From assembly GCA_016787345.1 (NCBI GenBank), contig JAEUUU010000008.1, forward strand, positions 1-64,000: a stretch of DNA of 64,000 nucleotides, read 5' to 3'. Each line of letters starts with the position of its first letter. Position 1 is the first letter of the stretch. Positions 35,562 to 45,388 of the stretch are shown here, one piece after another. The translations under genes were made by a program, and so were the position numbers. The notes under the pieces were generated by a model. The model ran no database searches. It saw only the letters and a list, made by a program, of their open reading frames with translations, and was not told the origin of the DNA. Source of the stretch: Saprospiraceae bacterium. Lineage in GTDB: Bacteria > Bacteroidota > Bacteroidia > Chitinophagales > Saprospiraceae.

Positions 35562-37664
35562 TCAATTCGCCATAATCGAAATCGCGCAGCCGCCGCTGGC
35601 CGCCAGGCGGAGGCGCAGGGTGTCGCCTTTGCGGACGGTCGTTTTCCGGATATTGACCGGATAAGGGTTCTTCTCATAATGCGCATCAGGACCGTCTTCG
35701 TAGATCGTCGCTTCGTAGGTTTTACCGGCCTCGAGGAAATCCAGTTTGAAGGTGAAATCGCGCGGGTTTTCGTCGGTGATGCTGCCGATAAACCAGTTCG
35801 GCTTGCCTTTTTCCTTGCGCGCCATGGTCAGGTAGTCGCCGACGGAGGCGTTAAGCGCCCGTGATTCGTCCCAATCGACCGGCACGTCGCGGATGAACTG
35901 GAACACGTCGGGGCGTTTTTCGTAGTTTTCAGGCAGGTCGGCGGCCATTTGCAGGGGGCTGTACAGGGTCACGTACAAGGCGAGTTGTTTGGCGACGGTG
36001 GTATGCACCCGTTCTTTTTTATTGGGGTCGAACTGGTTGACCTCGATCTGGAAAATGCCCGGTGTGTAATCCATCGGACCGCCCAGGATGCGGGTAAAGG
36101 GCAAAATGCACTCATGTTCCGGCGGGTTGCCCTTGCTCCAGGCGTTGAATTCCTGTCCGCGCGATGCTTCGCAGGCCAGCCAGTTGGGGTAGGTGCGGTG
36201 CAGGCCGCTGGGCCGCACAGGCTCGTGGGCGTCGAGCATGACGCGGTATTTCGCGGTGCGTTCGGCGACGCGCACGTAGTGGTTGACCATCCACTGGCCG
36301 TCGTGCCATTCGCCTTTGGGGATGATCTTGCCAACATAGCCGGTCTTGACGGCCGGGTAGCCGTATTGGTTCATAAAGGCGTAGGCAGAGTCCATTTGCC
36401 GCTCGTAACTCGTTACAGCCGAGGAAGTTTCGTGGTGCATGATCAGTTTGACGCCTTTGGATTCGGCGTAGCGGGAGAGTTCGGCCACGTCGTAGTCGGG
36501 GTACGCTTTGGTGAAGCTGAATACCTCTTCTTTTTGCTGGTTAAACCAGTTTTCCCAACCGATATTCCAGCCTTCCACGAGCACGCCGCCGAGGCCGTTT
36601 TTAGCGGCGAAATCGATGTATTTTTTGGTGTTGGCGGTGGTGGCGGAGTGTTTGCCCGAGGGCTGGCCGTTTTTGAAACCGTCGCCGTTCTGGCTGCCGG
36701 AGTAGTCCCAGGTGCCTTTTCCGACGTGCATTTCCCACCACACCCCGCAGTATTTCATGGGTTTGATCCAGGAGACGTCGCTGAGTTTGCAGGGCTCGTT
36801 GAGGTTGAGAATGAGGCGGTTGCCCAGCAAGCCGGCGGCATCGCGGTTGAGCAGCACGGCGCGCCAGGGTGTGTGGAAGGGGAGGGTGTTGACCGATTTG
36901 ACGGCCGGATCGGAAGTGGAAATCAGGAACGCTTTGAATTTCAGCGTCTTCGGATCGGCGGTGAGGTGCAGGGCGCCGAAATCGACCAGCGCAGCCTCGG
37001 CGATGCTGATATGCGTGCCGTTGGCGGCGCGCATGGTCAGCGGTGTCTGGACGTTGTAGGTGTCGACGATGTGCTGGGTGACGATCGATTTCTCGGCCAT
37101 GTACGGCGCCGTATTGATGCCGCTGATGCTCGTGGTGCTGTACACGTGTTCGTTGGAATCGTAGTCGCCCGGAATCCACCAGGCAGTATGGTCGGCCGTC
37201 ATTTGGAACTCGGTCAGTTCATTGGTTACTGTGATGTTGTCGGCTTTTTCTTTGGCCGGGAACTCGTAGCGGAAGCCCACGCCATTGTCGTAGGCGCGGA
37301 AATGGATGGTCATGGCGTCCGTTTCATTGGCGAGCCGGTAGCGGAGTTCGTTGTAATGGTCGCGGATCTGGGATTCTTCGCCCCACACCGGTTTCCAGGT
37401 TTCGTCGTGCGAGCCGGCCTCGGCGCTTACCAGTTTGAAGCCGCTGCTGAAATTATGGCCACGCGCCTCGATGCCCAGGCGCGACCAGTCGACCACCGTG
37501 GCGCCGTTGTAGGTTATTTTGTAAAAAGCTTCGCCCGATTTGTTGAGCCCCACTTTTACCGAGGTCGTTTTCCCCGGTGAAAGGAGGGTTTTTATCGTTT
37601 TTTGCGCATAAACGGACAGACTGCTGCCCGCGATGAAAAGCAGAAGAACAAGGAACTTTTTCAT
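35562..37664 (-). CDS. Glycoside hydrolase family 97 (alpha-glucosidase/galactosidase-type)
   Basis: 700 aa. Signal peptide about 1-20. N-terminal beta-sandwich to about residue 290, central barrel to about 600, C-terminal beta domain to the end, as in GH97. Candidate catalytic residues are the Glu in HHETS, the Glu in DAHEPVRP and the Glu in CEASRGQEF. The position used as an Asp nucleophile in retaining members reads VKTGYVG, which suggests the inverting, SusB-like type; the alignment is from memory. It would act in the periplasm on alpha-glucosides. No susC/susD pair is next to it. Confidence 0.92.
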   Translation of the reverse strand: MKKFLVLLLFIAGSSLSVYAQKTIKTLLSPGKTTSVKVGLNKSGEAFYKITYNGATVVDWSRLGIEARGHNFSSGFKLVSAEAGSHDETWKPVWGEESQIRDHYNELRYRLANETDAMTIHFRAYDNGVGFRYEFPAKEKADNITVTNELTEFQMTADHTAWWIPGDYDSNEHVYSTTSISGINTAPYMAEKSIVTQHIVDTYNVQTPLTMRAANGTHISIAEAALVDFGALHLTADPKTLKFKAFLISTSDPAVKSVNTLPFHTPWRAVLLNRDAAGLLGNRLILNLNEPCKLSDVSWIKPMKYCGVWWEMHVGKGTWDYSGSQNGDGFKNGQPSGKHSATTANTKKYIDFAAKNGLGGVLVEGWNIGWENWFNQQKEEVFSFTKAYPDYDVAELSRYAESKGVKLIMHHETSSAVTSYERQMDSAYAFMNQYGYPAVKTGYVGKIIPKGEWHDGQWMVNHYVRVAERTAKYRVMLDAHEPVRPSGLHRTYPNWLACEASRGQEFNAWSKGNPPEHECILPFTRILGGPMDYTPGIFQIEVNQFDPNKKERVHTTVAKQLALYVTLYSPLQMAADLPENYEKRPDVFQFIRDVPVDWDESRALNASVGDYLTMARKEKGKPNWFIGSITDENPRDFTFKLDFLEAGKTYEATIYEDGPDAHYEKNPYPVNIRKTTVRKGDTLRLRLAASGGCAISIMAN

Positions 37665-37714
37665 ATAAAGTGTGCAGTTTTTTCAAAAAAGTCGATTTTT
37701 TCAACAACCCGGTC

Positions 37715-37762
37715 GCATCCTCGCATCCTCGCATCCTCGCATCCTCGCATCCTCGCATCCTC
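37715..37762. repeat. Six perfect tandem copies of GCATCCTC
   Basis: Units of exactly 8 bp at 37715, 37723, 37731, 37739, 37747 and 37755. The last two bases form part of the TGA stop (37763-37761, minus strand) of NAD kinase. Perfect copies suggest recent slippage expansion. Confidence 0.9.
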
Positions 37763-38642
37763 AATTTCTAATATCCGCTCCCCAGGCCAGTTTTTGCCGG
37801 ATGGTGTGCAGGAAAGTAACGTCCTGCAATTGCACGAGTCGGATCGGGAAATCGTTGCGACGCACGGCCAGTTGGTGGTGGGCGCTAATCAGTTCGAAAC
37901 GGGAGTCGAGGGAGCAAATGAAGTTTTCGCCGCGCCCTTCGATGTCGAACGACAGGACCGACTCATCGGAGATTACGATGGGGCGCACGTTGAGGTTGTG
38001 CGGGGCCACGGGCGTGAGTACGAAATTGCCCGAATTGGGGAAAACCACCGGTCCGCCGCAGGAAAGCGAGTAGCCCGTGCTGCCCGTCGGGGTGGCGATA
38101 ATGATGCCGTCGGCCCAATAGGAGTTGAGATAATCGCCATTGATGTAGGTGTGGATGGTGATCATGGAGGAGGTGTCGCGTTTCAGCAGGGTGCAGTCGT
38201 TGAGTGCGAAGGGCACGTCGCCAAAAAGCCCGGGGTGGCTTTCGAGGTAAAGCATGGCCCGCTCCTGAATCACGTATTGTCCGCGCCGGAGTTTCTGGAT
38301 GGCTTCGGCTACCATTACTTTTTCGATGGTATTGAGAAAGCCCATTCGCCCGAGGTTGATGCCCAGCATGGGCACGCCGGCGTCGCGCACGAGGGTGACG
38401 GCGCTCAGCATGGTGCCGTCGCCGCCGAGAACGATGACGAAATCCATGCGGTGTACCCTGAAATCGCGGTAGTCGTCGAAGCGGCCGACAGGACCCTGAA
38501 AATTGATCTGCCCGTCCAGATCGGCGAGATAGGGCGCGTACACGTAGGCCGTGATGCCTTCGGCATGCAGGGCGTCGAACAAGGCCTGCACGTAAGGCTG
38601 GTCTTTGTCGCGGTATTGTTTTCCAAAAACGACAACTTGCAT
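37761..38642 (-). CDS. nadK: NAD kinase
   Basis: 293 aa. VLGGDGTML carries the GGDGT motif, NLGRMGFL follows, and ATPTGSTGYSLSCGGP binds NAD. It phosphorylates NAD to NADP in the cytoplasm. The start MQVVVFGKQY at 38642 matches the family; the longer frame reaches into the shared intergenic region. Its stop codon overlaps the end of a perfect 8-bp tandem array. The patatin gene is divergent. Confidence 0.95.
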   Translation of the reverse strand: MQVVVFGKQYRDKDQPYVQALFDALHAEGITAYVYAPYLADLDGQINFQGPVGRFDDYRDFRVHRMDFVIVLGGDGTMLSAVTLVRDAGVPMLGINLGRMGFLNTIEKVMVAEAIQKLRRGQYVIQERAMLYLESHPGLFGDVPFALNDCTLLKRDTSSMITIHTYINGDYLNSYWADGIIIATPTGSTGYSLSCGGPVVFPNSGNFVLTPVAPHNLNVRPIVISDESVLSFDIEGRGENFICSLDSRFELISAHHQLAVRRNDFPIRLVQLQDVTFLHTIRQKLAWGADIRN

Positions 38643-38806
38643 GGTTCGGAACCGGCTGTTGGGTTTGGGCTGGTAAAAATGAGGGCCCGGCGGCGGTTTC
38701 TTTCGCCAAATGGCGCGAAATTGCCAAAGCTTGTTCAATTTTGCCACAAGGTAGTGCCAATTCGGGCATTCCATGCGCCATTTTGCCAACAGACAAACGA
38801 TCCGAT

Positions 38807-40906
38807 ATGTCGAACTCCCACCCGCCTGAAATCTCCGTGGCCGACGTCGTCGCCCGGGAAAGAGAACAACTCCTGCGCCGCCGCGAAAACCTGTCGCAAA
38901 CCCACGGCGCCGAGCAGCAGCCCAACTGGTTCGGTATCGCCCTTTCGGGCGGCGGTATTCGCTCCGCCACGATCAATATGGGCTTTTTGCGCACGCTCAA
39001 CCGGTTCGGTATTTTGCGCAAGGCCGATTACCTGAGCACGGTGTCGGGCGGGGGGTACACCCATTCGTACGTGCAGGGTACTTTGAAACAAACGGGCGAG
39101 TACAGCGCGCTGTTTACCGACGATCACGCCAAAGAATTTCGCCAGCACGGCGAATACATGACGCCCGGGCAGGGCTGGGTCAAAAACAAAAACCTGTTCC
39201 TCCTGATCGTGGCCTTTCTGGTCAGCTGGTTGATGAGCCTGGTGAGTTTGATCATCGTCGGGGGGATTGTGTATTTTGCATACGAATTGATCACGGCAAT
39301 ACCGGGTCTTGCCACCGAAACGACCGCCGCGGCCGCGATGGCACAAAGCAATGAGGGGTCGGTAATACCGCTTATCTATTGGTGGAGCCTGGGGGCGATT
39401 CTGCTGGCGCATTTTTTTACCAGCGTTCTGTTGCCTTACAACCTGAATTTGTCCAAATTTTTCAACCTGCTGGAAGCCGCCGCCGCCGTGGTCGGTATTG
39501 TGATGCTCATCGGCTACAAGGCGGCGAATTACAGCATCGTTTCCGGGGGGAACGACTGGTGGGTTTGCCTGGCCGTCATTGCCGGTTTTATTCTCCTGGG
39601 CTTCGCCGCCAACCCGAACGGGCTCAGTTTTCACCGTTTTTACCGAAAGCAGCTGGCCGATCTTTATCTGCGTTTTGCCACGGATTTTAAAAACCACCCT
39701 TTGCACGATTTTTTCAAAGTGGATTCCAAACGGGAGGCCGATTACCTGGCGCCCTATCCGCTCATCAATACCTGCATGAACCTGCAAAACCCCACCGGTG
39801 AGGATGCCTTCAAAGGGGTGAAGGCCAGCGATTATTTTTTGCTCAGTCCGCTGTTTTGCGGCTCCAAAATCACGGGTTATGCCCCCACAACGCAGTTTTC
39901 CGATTTTAAAAAAATGACCTTGCCGGCGGCCGTGACGATTTCTGCTGCCGCCGTCAATCCGGGATTGGGTATTTATTCCAGCAAGGTCAAAAGCGCGGCG
40001 CTTACCCTGTTCAATGCGCGGCTCGGCTGCTGGGTCAGCAATCCCAAAAGCCGAAAACCCGGCACGGCGCCCTGGTGGCCCTGGTATTTTTTCAGCGAGT
40101 TGCTGGGCCGTATCGGCACCAAAAAACAAATGGTCAATGTCTCCGACGGCGGTCATATCGAAAATCTGGGCGCTTACGAACTGCTGCGCCGAGGCTGCCG
40201 GCTCATTATCAGCGTCGATGCCGGCCAGGATGCCCTGTACACCTTCGCCGATCTGAACAATCTGCTGCTGCGCGCCCGCAACGAACTGGGGCTTGAAATC
40301 CGTTTCCGGGAAGGTCAGGAACCGGAAAAAGTCATCGCTCCCCAACCCTCCACGGTGTATTCCAAAAAACGTTTTGCGGTGGCCGACGTAATCCAGCACT
40401 GGGCTTCCGACAAAGTGTGTACCCCGGCAGAATTCAACGGGCAGGGCTTTCCGCGCAAGATCGGCACCTTCGTGTACGTCAAATCGTCGGTTACGGAGCC
40501 TTCGACACCGCCGCCGCCCAAACCCGACGCGGACCTGAAATACAGCACGTATTATTACAAAATTTACCATCCCGAATTCCCGCACGAATCCACGGGCGAC
40601 CAGTTTTTCGACCCGGTGCAGTGGGAATCTTATTACCGGCTGGGGCAATACCTCGGCGCCGACATGCTCGGCCTCGGCCTGTTGGGCAAAGCCTCGCGCG
40701 ATTTTGCGCCGCAATTCAGCGTCGAACAACTCATCAACTGGTTCGACAAGCCGGAGCAAAATCCGCTGTTCTCCGATTCCGAACGCCGGCTGGTTGCCAA
40801 ACCCGACCAGGGCTTCGAAAGCGTCAATTCCGATGCCGACGGCGAAGAGACGGTGAAGGGGCGCAGCGCGCAGCCGCCGGAGGAAGAAGATGAGTATAGA
40901 ATTTGA
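38807..40906 (+). CDS. Patatin-like phospholipase with internal membrane segments
   Basis: 699 aa. The N-terminal oxyanion motif is SGGGIRSATINMG (residues about 47-59). The nucleophile region reads STVSGGGY, the form found in cPLA2-like and some patatin proteins in place of GTSAG. The catalytic Asp is in VSDGGHIENLG at about residue 447. Between the Ser and Asp blocks are about four membrane helices (around 135-260), an insertion not usual in patatins. It is predicted to hydrolyse membrane lipids. A repeat array begins at its stop codon. Confidence 0.82.
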   Translation: MSNSHPPEISVADVVAREREQLLRRRENLSQTHGAEQQPNWFGIALSGGGIRSATINMGFLRTLNRFGILRKADYLSTVSGGGYTHSYVQGTLKQTGEYSALFTDDHAKEFRQHGEYMTPGQGWVKNKNLFLLIVAFLVSWLMSLVSLIIVGGIVYFAYELITAIPGLATETTAAAAMAQSNEGSVIPLIYWWSLGAILLAHFFTSVLLPYNLNLSKFFNLLEAAAAVVGIVMLIGYKAANYSIVSGGNDWWVCLAVIAGFILLGFAANPNGLSFHRFYRKQLADLYLRFATDFKNHPLHDFFKVDSKREADYLAPYPLINTCMNLQNPTGEDAFKGVKASDYFLLSPLFCGSKITGYAPTTQFSDFKKMTLPAAVTISAAAVNPGLGIYSSKVKSAALTLFNARLGCWVSNPKSRKPGTAPWWPWYFFSELLGRIGTKKQMVNVSDGGHIENLGAYELLRRGCRLIISVDAGQDALYTFADLNNLLLRARNELGLEIRFREGQEPEKVIAPQPSTVYSKKRFAVADVIQHWASDKVCTPAEFNGQGFPRKIGTFVYVKSSVTEPSTPPPPKPDADLKYSTYYYKIYHPEFPHESTGDQFFDPVQWESYYRLGQYLGADMLGLGLLGKASRDFAPQFSVEQLINWFDKPEQNPLFSDSERRLVAKPDQGFESVNSDADGEETVKGRSAQPPEEEDEYRI

Positions 40907-40986
40907 GTGAGGAGCGATGAGTGATGAACGATGAGTTGCTTCGATCGGAAAATACTCCTCGCTCATCACTCCTCACTCATCACTCC
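40904..40986. repeat. Inverted arrays of GTGATGAGTGAG-type words
   Basis: The TGA stop of the patatin gene is the first word of an array (GAGTGAGGAGCGATGAGTGA). The complementary words CTCCTCGCTCATCACTCC and CTCACTCATCACTCC follow after about 20 bp. The arms can pair imperfectly. Confidence 0.75.
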
Positions 40987-41159
40987 TTTTCCCTACCTTC
41001 GGGCGTTTTTAGCCATCTTTGCAGCCTTTTTTAGGCTGGAAAGGGCCTTTTGTCAAGAGGCTTCAATGCCTCCAATCCTTTGATTTTCTGGAAAATATCC
41101 TGCCCTGATCAGCTGCTGGCGCCGTCGCGACGGCGTACAAAACCCGGTTGTTTCTGACT

Positions 41160-43841
41160 ATGCGTAATTTATTTCAATCCCTCCTTCAGCATCCGACCGT
41201 GCAAAAAATCCGCCAGCGGATCGTGCTGCTTTGGGCGCCGGTTCAAATATTCTGGAACCGCGCCACGGCGCCCGTTCGGCAGTTTTTTTCGCCCCTGACC
41301 CAGCGTTGGCTCCAGTTGACCTACCCGCTCCGGGTACGTTGGGCAGCGTTTCGTCAAAAAAGCCCGGTTTTGGGCAGTATCCTGGGCTGGACCGGCCGCT
41401 TGTTCAAATGGGGCTTCATCGCGCTGCTGCTGCTGGTGTTCAGCGTCTGGATCGGTATTTTTGGTAAACTGCCCAGTTTCGACGAACTGCGCAGCATCGA
41501 AACCGCCAATACCAGCGAGGTGTATGCCGCCGACAATGATCGCGAGCCGATCGGCAAGTTTTACATCGAAAACCGGACCACCATCCCGCTCGACAGCATC
41601 TCGCCCTTTGTCGTCAAAGCCCTGATCGCCACGGAAGACCGCCGCTTTTTTACCCACTCCGGCGTCGACCTGCAAAGCTGGTTCCGCGTGGCCTATGGCA
41701 TGGCTACCCGAAAATCGTCGCTCGGCGGCGGCTCTACATTGAGCCAGCAACTGGCTAAAAATCTGTACCCGCGCAAGTCGTACGGGATGGGGCCACTCAA
41801 CATTATCATCAACAAGATTCGGGAGAATTTTATCTCCATTAAACTGGAGCGCATTTACTCCAAACCCGAACTGCTCAACCTCTATCTCAATACCGTTCCC
41901 TTCGGCGGCGATCGCTTCGGTATCAACGTGGCGTCGAAATATTTTTTCAATCGAAAACCCAAAGACCTGAGCCCCGACCAGGCCGCTACCCTGATCGGTA
42001 TGCTCCAGGCGAGCACCAAATACGACCCGACCCGCAACCCCGAACTCTCGCGCGAACGCCGCAACCTTGTGCTGCGCCAAATGGTGCGCAACGGCGACCT
42101 TTCCGAAGCCGATTTTCAAACCCTGAGCAAAAAACCGGTCGGCGCCAAACGCTACGGCGCTTTCGGCAACAACGACGGCCTGGCCACCTACTTCCGCGAA
42201 TACCTGCGCACCAGCGCGATGCCCCGGCTGCTCAAAAACCTGAAAAAAGAAGACGGCAGCGAATACAACCTCTACACCGACGGCCTGAAAATCTACACCA
42301 CGCTCAACAGCCAGATGCAGCGCTACGCCGAAGAAGCCGTCGCCAAACACATGGCCACGCTGCAACAACAGTTCGATAAACACTGGAAAAATTATAAAAA
42401 CGGCAAACCCTGGGGCGACGACAAATGGATCGATGAGCAACTTCGCCGCAGCGACCGCTGGGGAAATCTCAGCGACGCCGGAATGAGCGAAGCGCAAATA
42501 CTCGAAAACTTCCAGCAGCCGGTCAAAATGACCGTTTTCTCCTGGAAAAACGGCGGTTCGGAGTCGGATACGACCATGACACCGCTCGACAGCGTCCGGT
42601 ACTATTTCTGTCTGCTCAATTGCGGATTTATGGCCATGGACCATCGCACCGGCTATGTACAGGCATGGGTGGGCGGTACCAATTTCAAACATTTCAAATT
42701 CGATCACAACCTGAGCCGCCGTCAGGTCGGCTCCACCTTTAAGCCGATCGTGTATGCCGCGGCCGTGCAGGACAGCGTAAAACCCTGCCAGTTTTTCCCC
42801 AATCAACTGGTCAAACTGGAAGACTGGGAGCCGCACAACGCCGACGAACGCTACGGCGGCTATTACACCATGGCCGGCGCCCTACAAAAATCGGTCAACG
42901 TCGTTGCCGCGCAACTCATCGAACGGGTCGGCATCCAAAAAACCATCGATCTGGCTACCAAAATGGGCGTTACCGCCAAACTCCCCCGTGAATTCGGTAT
43001 CAGCCTGGGCGCAGCCGATATTTCCCTGATCGATATGATGAAAGTGTACGGCACCCTGGCCAACGGCGGCGTGCGCCCCGACCCGGTCGTGGTGCTGAAA
43101 ATCACCGATCGAAACGGGAATGTGTTGTACGACTACGAAGAAGAATTGAAAAAAGACCCCAAAATCAACCTGCACGAACGCGCCCTGACCACCGACCAGG
43201 CCGCGATCATGACCCGCATGCTGCAGCAGGTGATCAATTACGGCACCGGCGCCCGCCTGCGTTCCGGATATGGCATCCAGGGTGATTTTGCCGGAAAAAC
43301 AGGTACCACGCAAAACCATTCCGACGGCTGGTTTATTTGCTACAACCCCGATCTGGTCACCGGCGCCTGGGTCGGCGGCGAAAGCCCGGCCGTGCGCTTC
43401 CGCGATATGTCGCTCGGCCAGGGCTCGGCGATGGCCCTGCCTATCGTGGCCTGGTTCTGGCATAAAGTGGCCAACGACCGCAAATACGGCAAAATTCTGC
43501 ACGACAAGTTCCCCGAACCCAGTCCCTCCGTAGCCGGAATGTTTGGGTGCCCCACCTGGATCGGTATTTCTCCCGACACCTTCAATATCCTGATGCAGGA
43601 CAGCACCATCGCCGATACCTTGCGCGCCCGCGGCTACAAGGACGTTCAGGACGTGCTCGACTCCTATTTCGGAACCCAGGAACCGCCCGGTGGCGAAGGC
43701 GGCGACATTCCGGACGAAGGCGAGGGCGACCAACAGGGCGAAGACCGCCGCGAACGCCGAAAAGACTTTTTTGACAAACTGCTGGGCCGCGAAAAAGAAG
43801 ATAAAGACAAAAAGAAGGGTGGGGGCGGAAACCGACGATGA
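41160..43841 (+). CDS. Class A penicillin-binding protein 1A
   Basis: 893 aa. A cytoplasmic tail and one helix (about 75-98) precede the glycosyltransferase domain with TEDRRFFTHSGVD and GGSTLSQQLAKNL. The transpeptidase domain has the SxxK equivalent GSTFKP, SVN in QKSVNVVAAQ and KTGTTQNHSDGWF. It polymerises and cross-links peptidoglycan. The C-terminal tail is highly charged (RRERRKDFFDKLLGREKEDK). The ATG at 41160 is preferred to a TTG 12 nt upstream. Confidence 0.94.
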   Translation: MRNLFQSLLQHPTVQKIRQRIVLLWAPVQIFWNRATAPVRQFFSPLTQRWLQLTYPLRVRWAAFRQKSPVLGSILGWTGRLFKWGFIALLLLVFSVWIGIFGKLPSFDELRSIETANTSEVYAADNDREPIGKFYIENRTTIPLDSISPFVVKALIATEDRRFFTHSGVDLQSWFRVAYGMATRKSSLGGGSTLSQQLAKNLYPRKSYGMGPLNIIINKIRENFISIKLERIYSKPELLNLYLNTVPFGGDRFGINVASKYFFNRKPKDLSPDQAATLIGMLQASTKYDPTRNPELSRERRNLVLRQMVRNGDLSEADFQTLSKKPVGAKRYGAFGNNDGLATYFREYLRTSAMPRLLKNLKKEDGSEYNLYTDGLKIYTTLNSQMQRYAEEAVAKHMATLQQQFDKHWKNYKNGKPWGDDKWIDEQLRRSDRWGNLSDAGMSEAQILENFQQPVKMTVFSWKNGGSESDTTMTPLDSVRYYFCLLNCGFMAMDHRTGYVQAWVGGTNFKHFKFDHNLSRRQVGSTFKPIVYAAAVQDSVKPCQFFPNQLVKLEDWEPHNADERYGGYYTMAGALQKSVNVVAAQLIERVGIQKTIDLATKMGVTAKLPREFGISLGAADISLIDMMKVYGTLANGGVRPDPVVVLKITDRNGNVLYDYEEELKKDPKINLHERALTTDQAAIMTRMLQQVINYGTGARLRSGYGIQGDFAGKTGTTQNHSDGWFICYNPDLVTGAWVGGESPAVRFRDMSLGQGSAMALPIVAWFWHKVANDRKYGKILHDKFPEPSPSVAGMFGCPTWIGISPDTFNILMQDSTIADTLRARGYKDVQDVLDSYFGTQEPPGGEGGDIPDEGEGDQQGEDRRERRKDFFDKLLGREKEDKDKKKGGGGNRR

Positions 43842-43918
43842 GGGGGGAGACCCGGCAGGGCAGACGCGTGAACGCTGAATAGCCTCAATCAAAAATTCAA
43901 ATTATTGATAATCAGTTG

Positions 43919-44022
43919 GATTACATGATTGCAGATTACATGATTGTTGATTTAAGATGTATCCTTAGCGTACACTCCGACACTCAACAATCTAAAATCA
44001 TGTAATCTGCAATCATGTAATC
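43919..44022. repeat. Perfect 27-bp inverted repeat of GATTACATGATT words
   Basis: 43919-43945 and 43996-44022 are perfectly complementary over 27 bp. Each arm contains GATTACATGATT twice. The 50-bp spacer has no further pairing of note. It lies between the convergent PBP1A and fasciclin genes. Confidence 0.85.
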
Positions 44023-44097
44023 ACGTGATTTGACTTTGCAGGTGTTTATGCCCCAATTTATATGCGTTTGCCCTGGGGTAAGTCCGGATAAAATTAC

Positions 44098-44133
44098 AGC
44101 GGCCGCAGAGAGAACTAACTCTCTGCGGCCGCT
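44098..44133. terminator. Perfect 15-bp stem terminator of the fasciclin gene
   Basis: AGCGGCCGCAGAGAG / CTCTCTGCGGCCGCT with loop AACTAA, 50 bp past the stop of the minus-strand gene and followed there by a T-rich stretch. Confidence 0.8.
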
Positions 44134-44182
44134 GCGTATTTGTGTGAAATTTTTCTGATCACACGCTTTCCCTGCCGGATGA

Positions 44183-45133
44183 TTACAGTTGCGGCAGAAT
44201 CACCTTGTCGATGGCGTGGATAACGCCATTGGTGGCCTGTACATCCACGACTACGATATTGGACGTGCGGTTGTTGGCGTCGATAATTTTGGCGCCACCG
44301 TCGAGGTCGATGGTCAGGTTCTGGCCGCCGAACGTCGGAACTACCTGGCCGTCGGTGAGCGCGCCGGAACGCACGTTGGCGTTGGCCACTACGTGGTACT
44401 GGAGTACTTTGTTGAGCGTAGCGGCGTCGATGGCGTTCAGATCGGCCACGTTGAGTTCGGTCAGGAGCGCGGCAAAAGCGCTGTTGGTCGGAGCAAATAC
44501 CGTGAACGGACCGGTTCCCGAGAGTACGCCGACGTAGTCGACACCCAGGTCGGAGCGCGTCAGGGCAGCCACGAGAATGCTGAAGTTCGGGTTGTTCAGG
44601 GCGTGGTTGACCACCGTCGGCGGCACCATCACCTTGTCGATGATGTGTACGACGCCGTTGTCGGCCAGTACGTCGGCAGTTGTGACGGTTGCTTCGTTGA
44701 TTTTGACGCCCGAAGCCGTGTTGGCAAAGAGGCTGACCGGGAAGGTGCTGCCGGTGAAATTGAGCGACGACGGTACGTAGCCGGTCGTCACATTGGCGGC
44801 GCGAACCTCTCCGGCTACCACGTGGTACAGCAGGATATCTTTCACGGCGCTGCTGGGCAGATCGCTCAGTTTGGTGGCGCCGAGCGAGCTCAACAGGCTG
44901 CTGAAGGCGGCGTTGGTCGGGGCGAATACCGTGAATTTACCGGCCGTATTGCCGTTCAGAACATCTTCGAGACCGGCGTATTTCACGGCTTCCACCAGCG
45001 TGCTGAGGTCGGCGGTGTTGGCGGCCAGATCGGTAATGTTGTTGGGGGCCACCGTATCGTTGTCGTCTTTGCAGGCGGTGAACAGGGCGGCGCCGGCCAG
45101 CAGGAACAGGGTGCTAAAAAGCAGATTTTTCAT
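44183..45133 (-). CDS. Lipoprotein with two fasciclin domains
   Basis: 316 aa. Signal peptide with lipobox ALFTACKDD. Two FAS1 domains at about residues 38-170 and 175-315, each with FTVFAPTNAAF or FTVFAPTNSAF and a closing VVHIIDKV or VIHAIDKV. FAS1 domains mediate adhesion at the cell surface. It is transcribed alone. Confidence 0.92.
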   Translation of the reverse strand: MKNLLFSTLFLLAGAALFTACKDDNDTVAPNNITDLAANTADLSTLVEAVKYAGLEDVLNGNTAGKFTVFAPTNAAFSSLLSSLGATKLSDLPSSAVKDILLYHVVAGEVRAANVTTGYVPSSLNFTGSTFPVSLFANTASGVKINEATVTTADVLADNGVVHIIDKVMVPPTVVNHALNNPNFSILVAALTRSDLGVDYVGVLSGTGPFTVFAPTNSAFAALLTELNVADLNAIDAATLNKVLQYHVVANANVRSGALTDGQVVPTFGGQNLTIDLDGGAKIIDANNRTSNIVVVDVQATNGVIHAIDKVILPQL

Positions 45134-45350
45134 AATCTGGATGAATGAGTTAGGAGTGAAATGTTAGTGACAAATGTGCCCCATGAACGCCCCGGCTTCT
45201 ATTCTTGTTTAATCTTGTTGAGAATTTTGTTTGTAAAAATTAAACAAAACGGGGCTAACCTCTTCAATCCCAATAGGCAAGCCAATTGAAAAAAAATTCC
45301 GGACGCCGGGTTTTTGCATGTCAGTTCGTGCAAAAAGTTTCGGCCTTTTC

Positions 45351-45358
45351 TACATTTG
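45351..45358 (+). promoter_or_regulatory. Predicted promoter -7 box TACATTTG
   Basis: TACATTTG matches TAnnTTTG, 31 nt before the ATG of the nucleoside permease-like gene. The -33 element is unclear. Confidence 0.5.
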
Positions 45359-45388
45359 GCCGTTCAATACATTGCAAAACGAAACGAT

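Noticed and set aside
31635-37664. Polysaccharide utilisation locus (SusC/SusD/GH97)
   Set aside because: The TonB receptor lacks SusC features, there is no SusD, and an AI-2E-type permease and an element separate it from GH97.
37715-37762. Possible CRISPR array
   Set aside because: The units are 8 bp with no spacers, and no cas gene is present.
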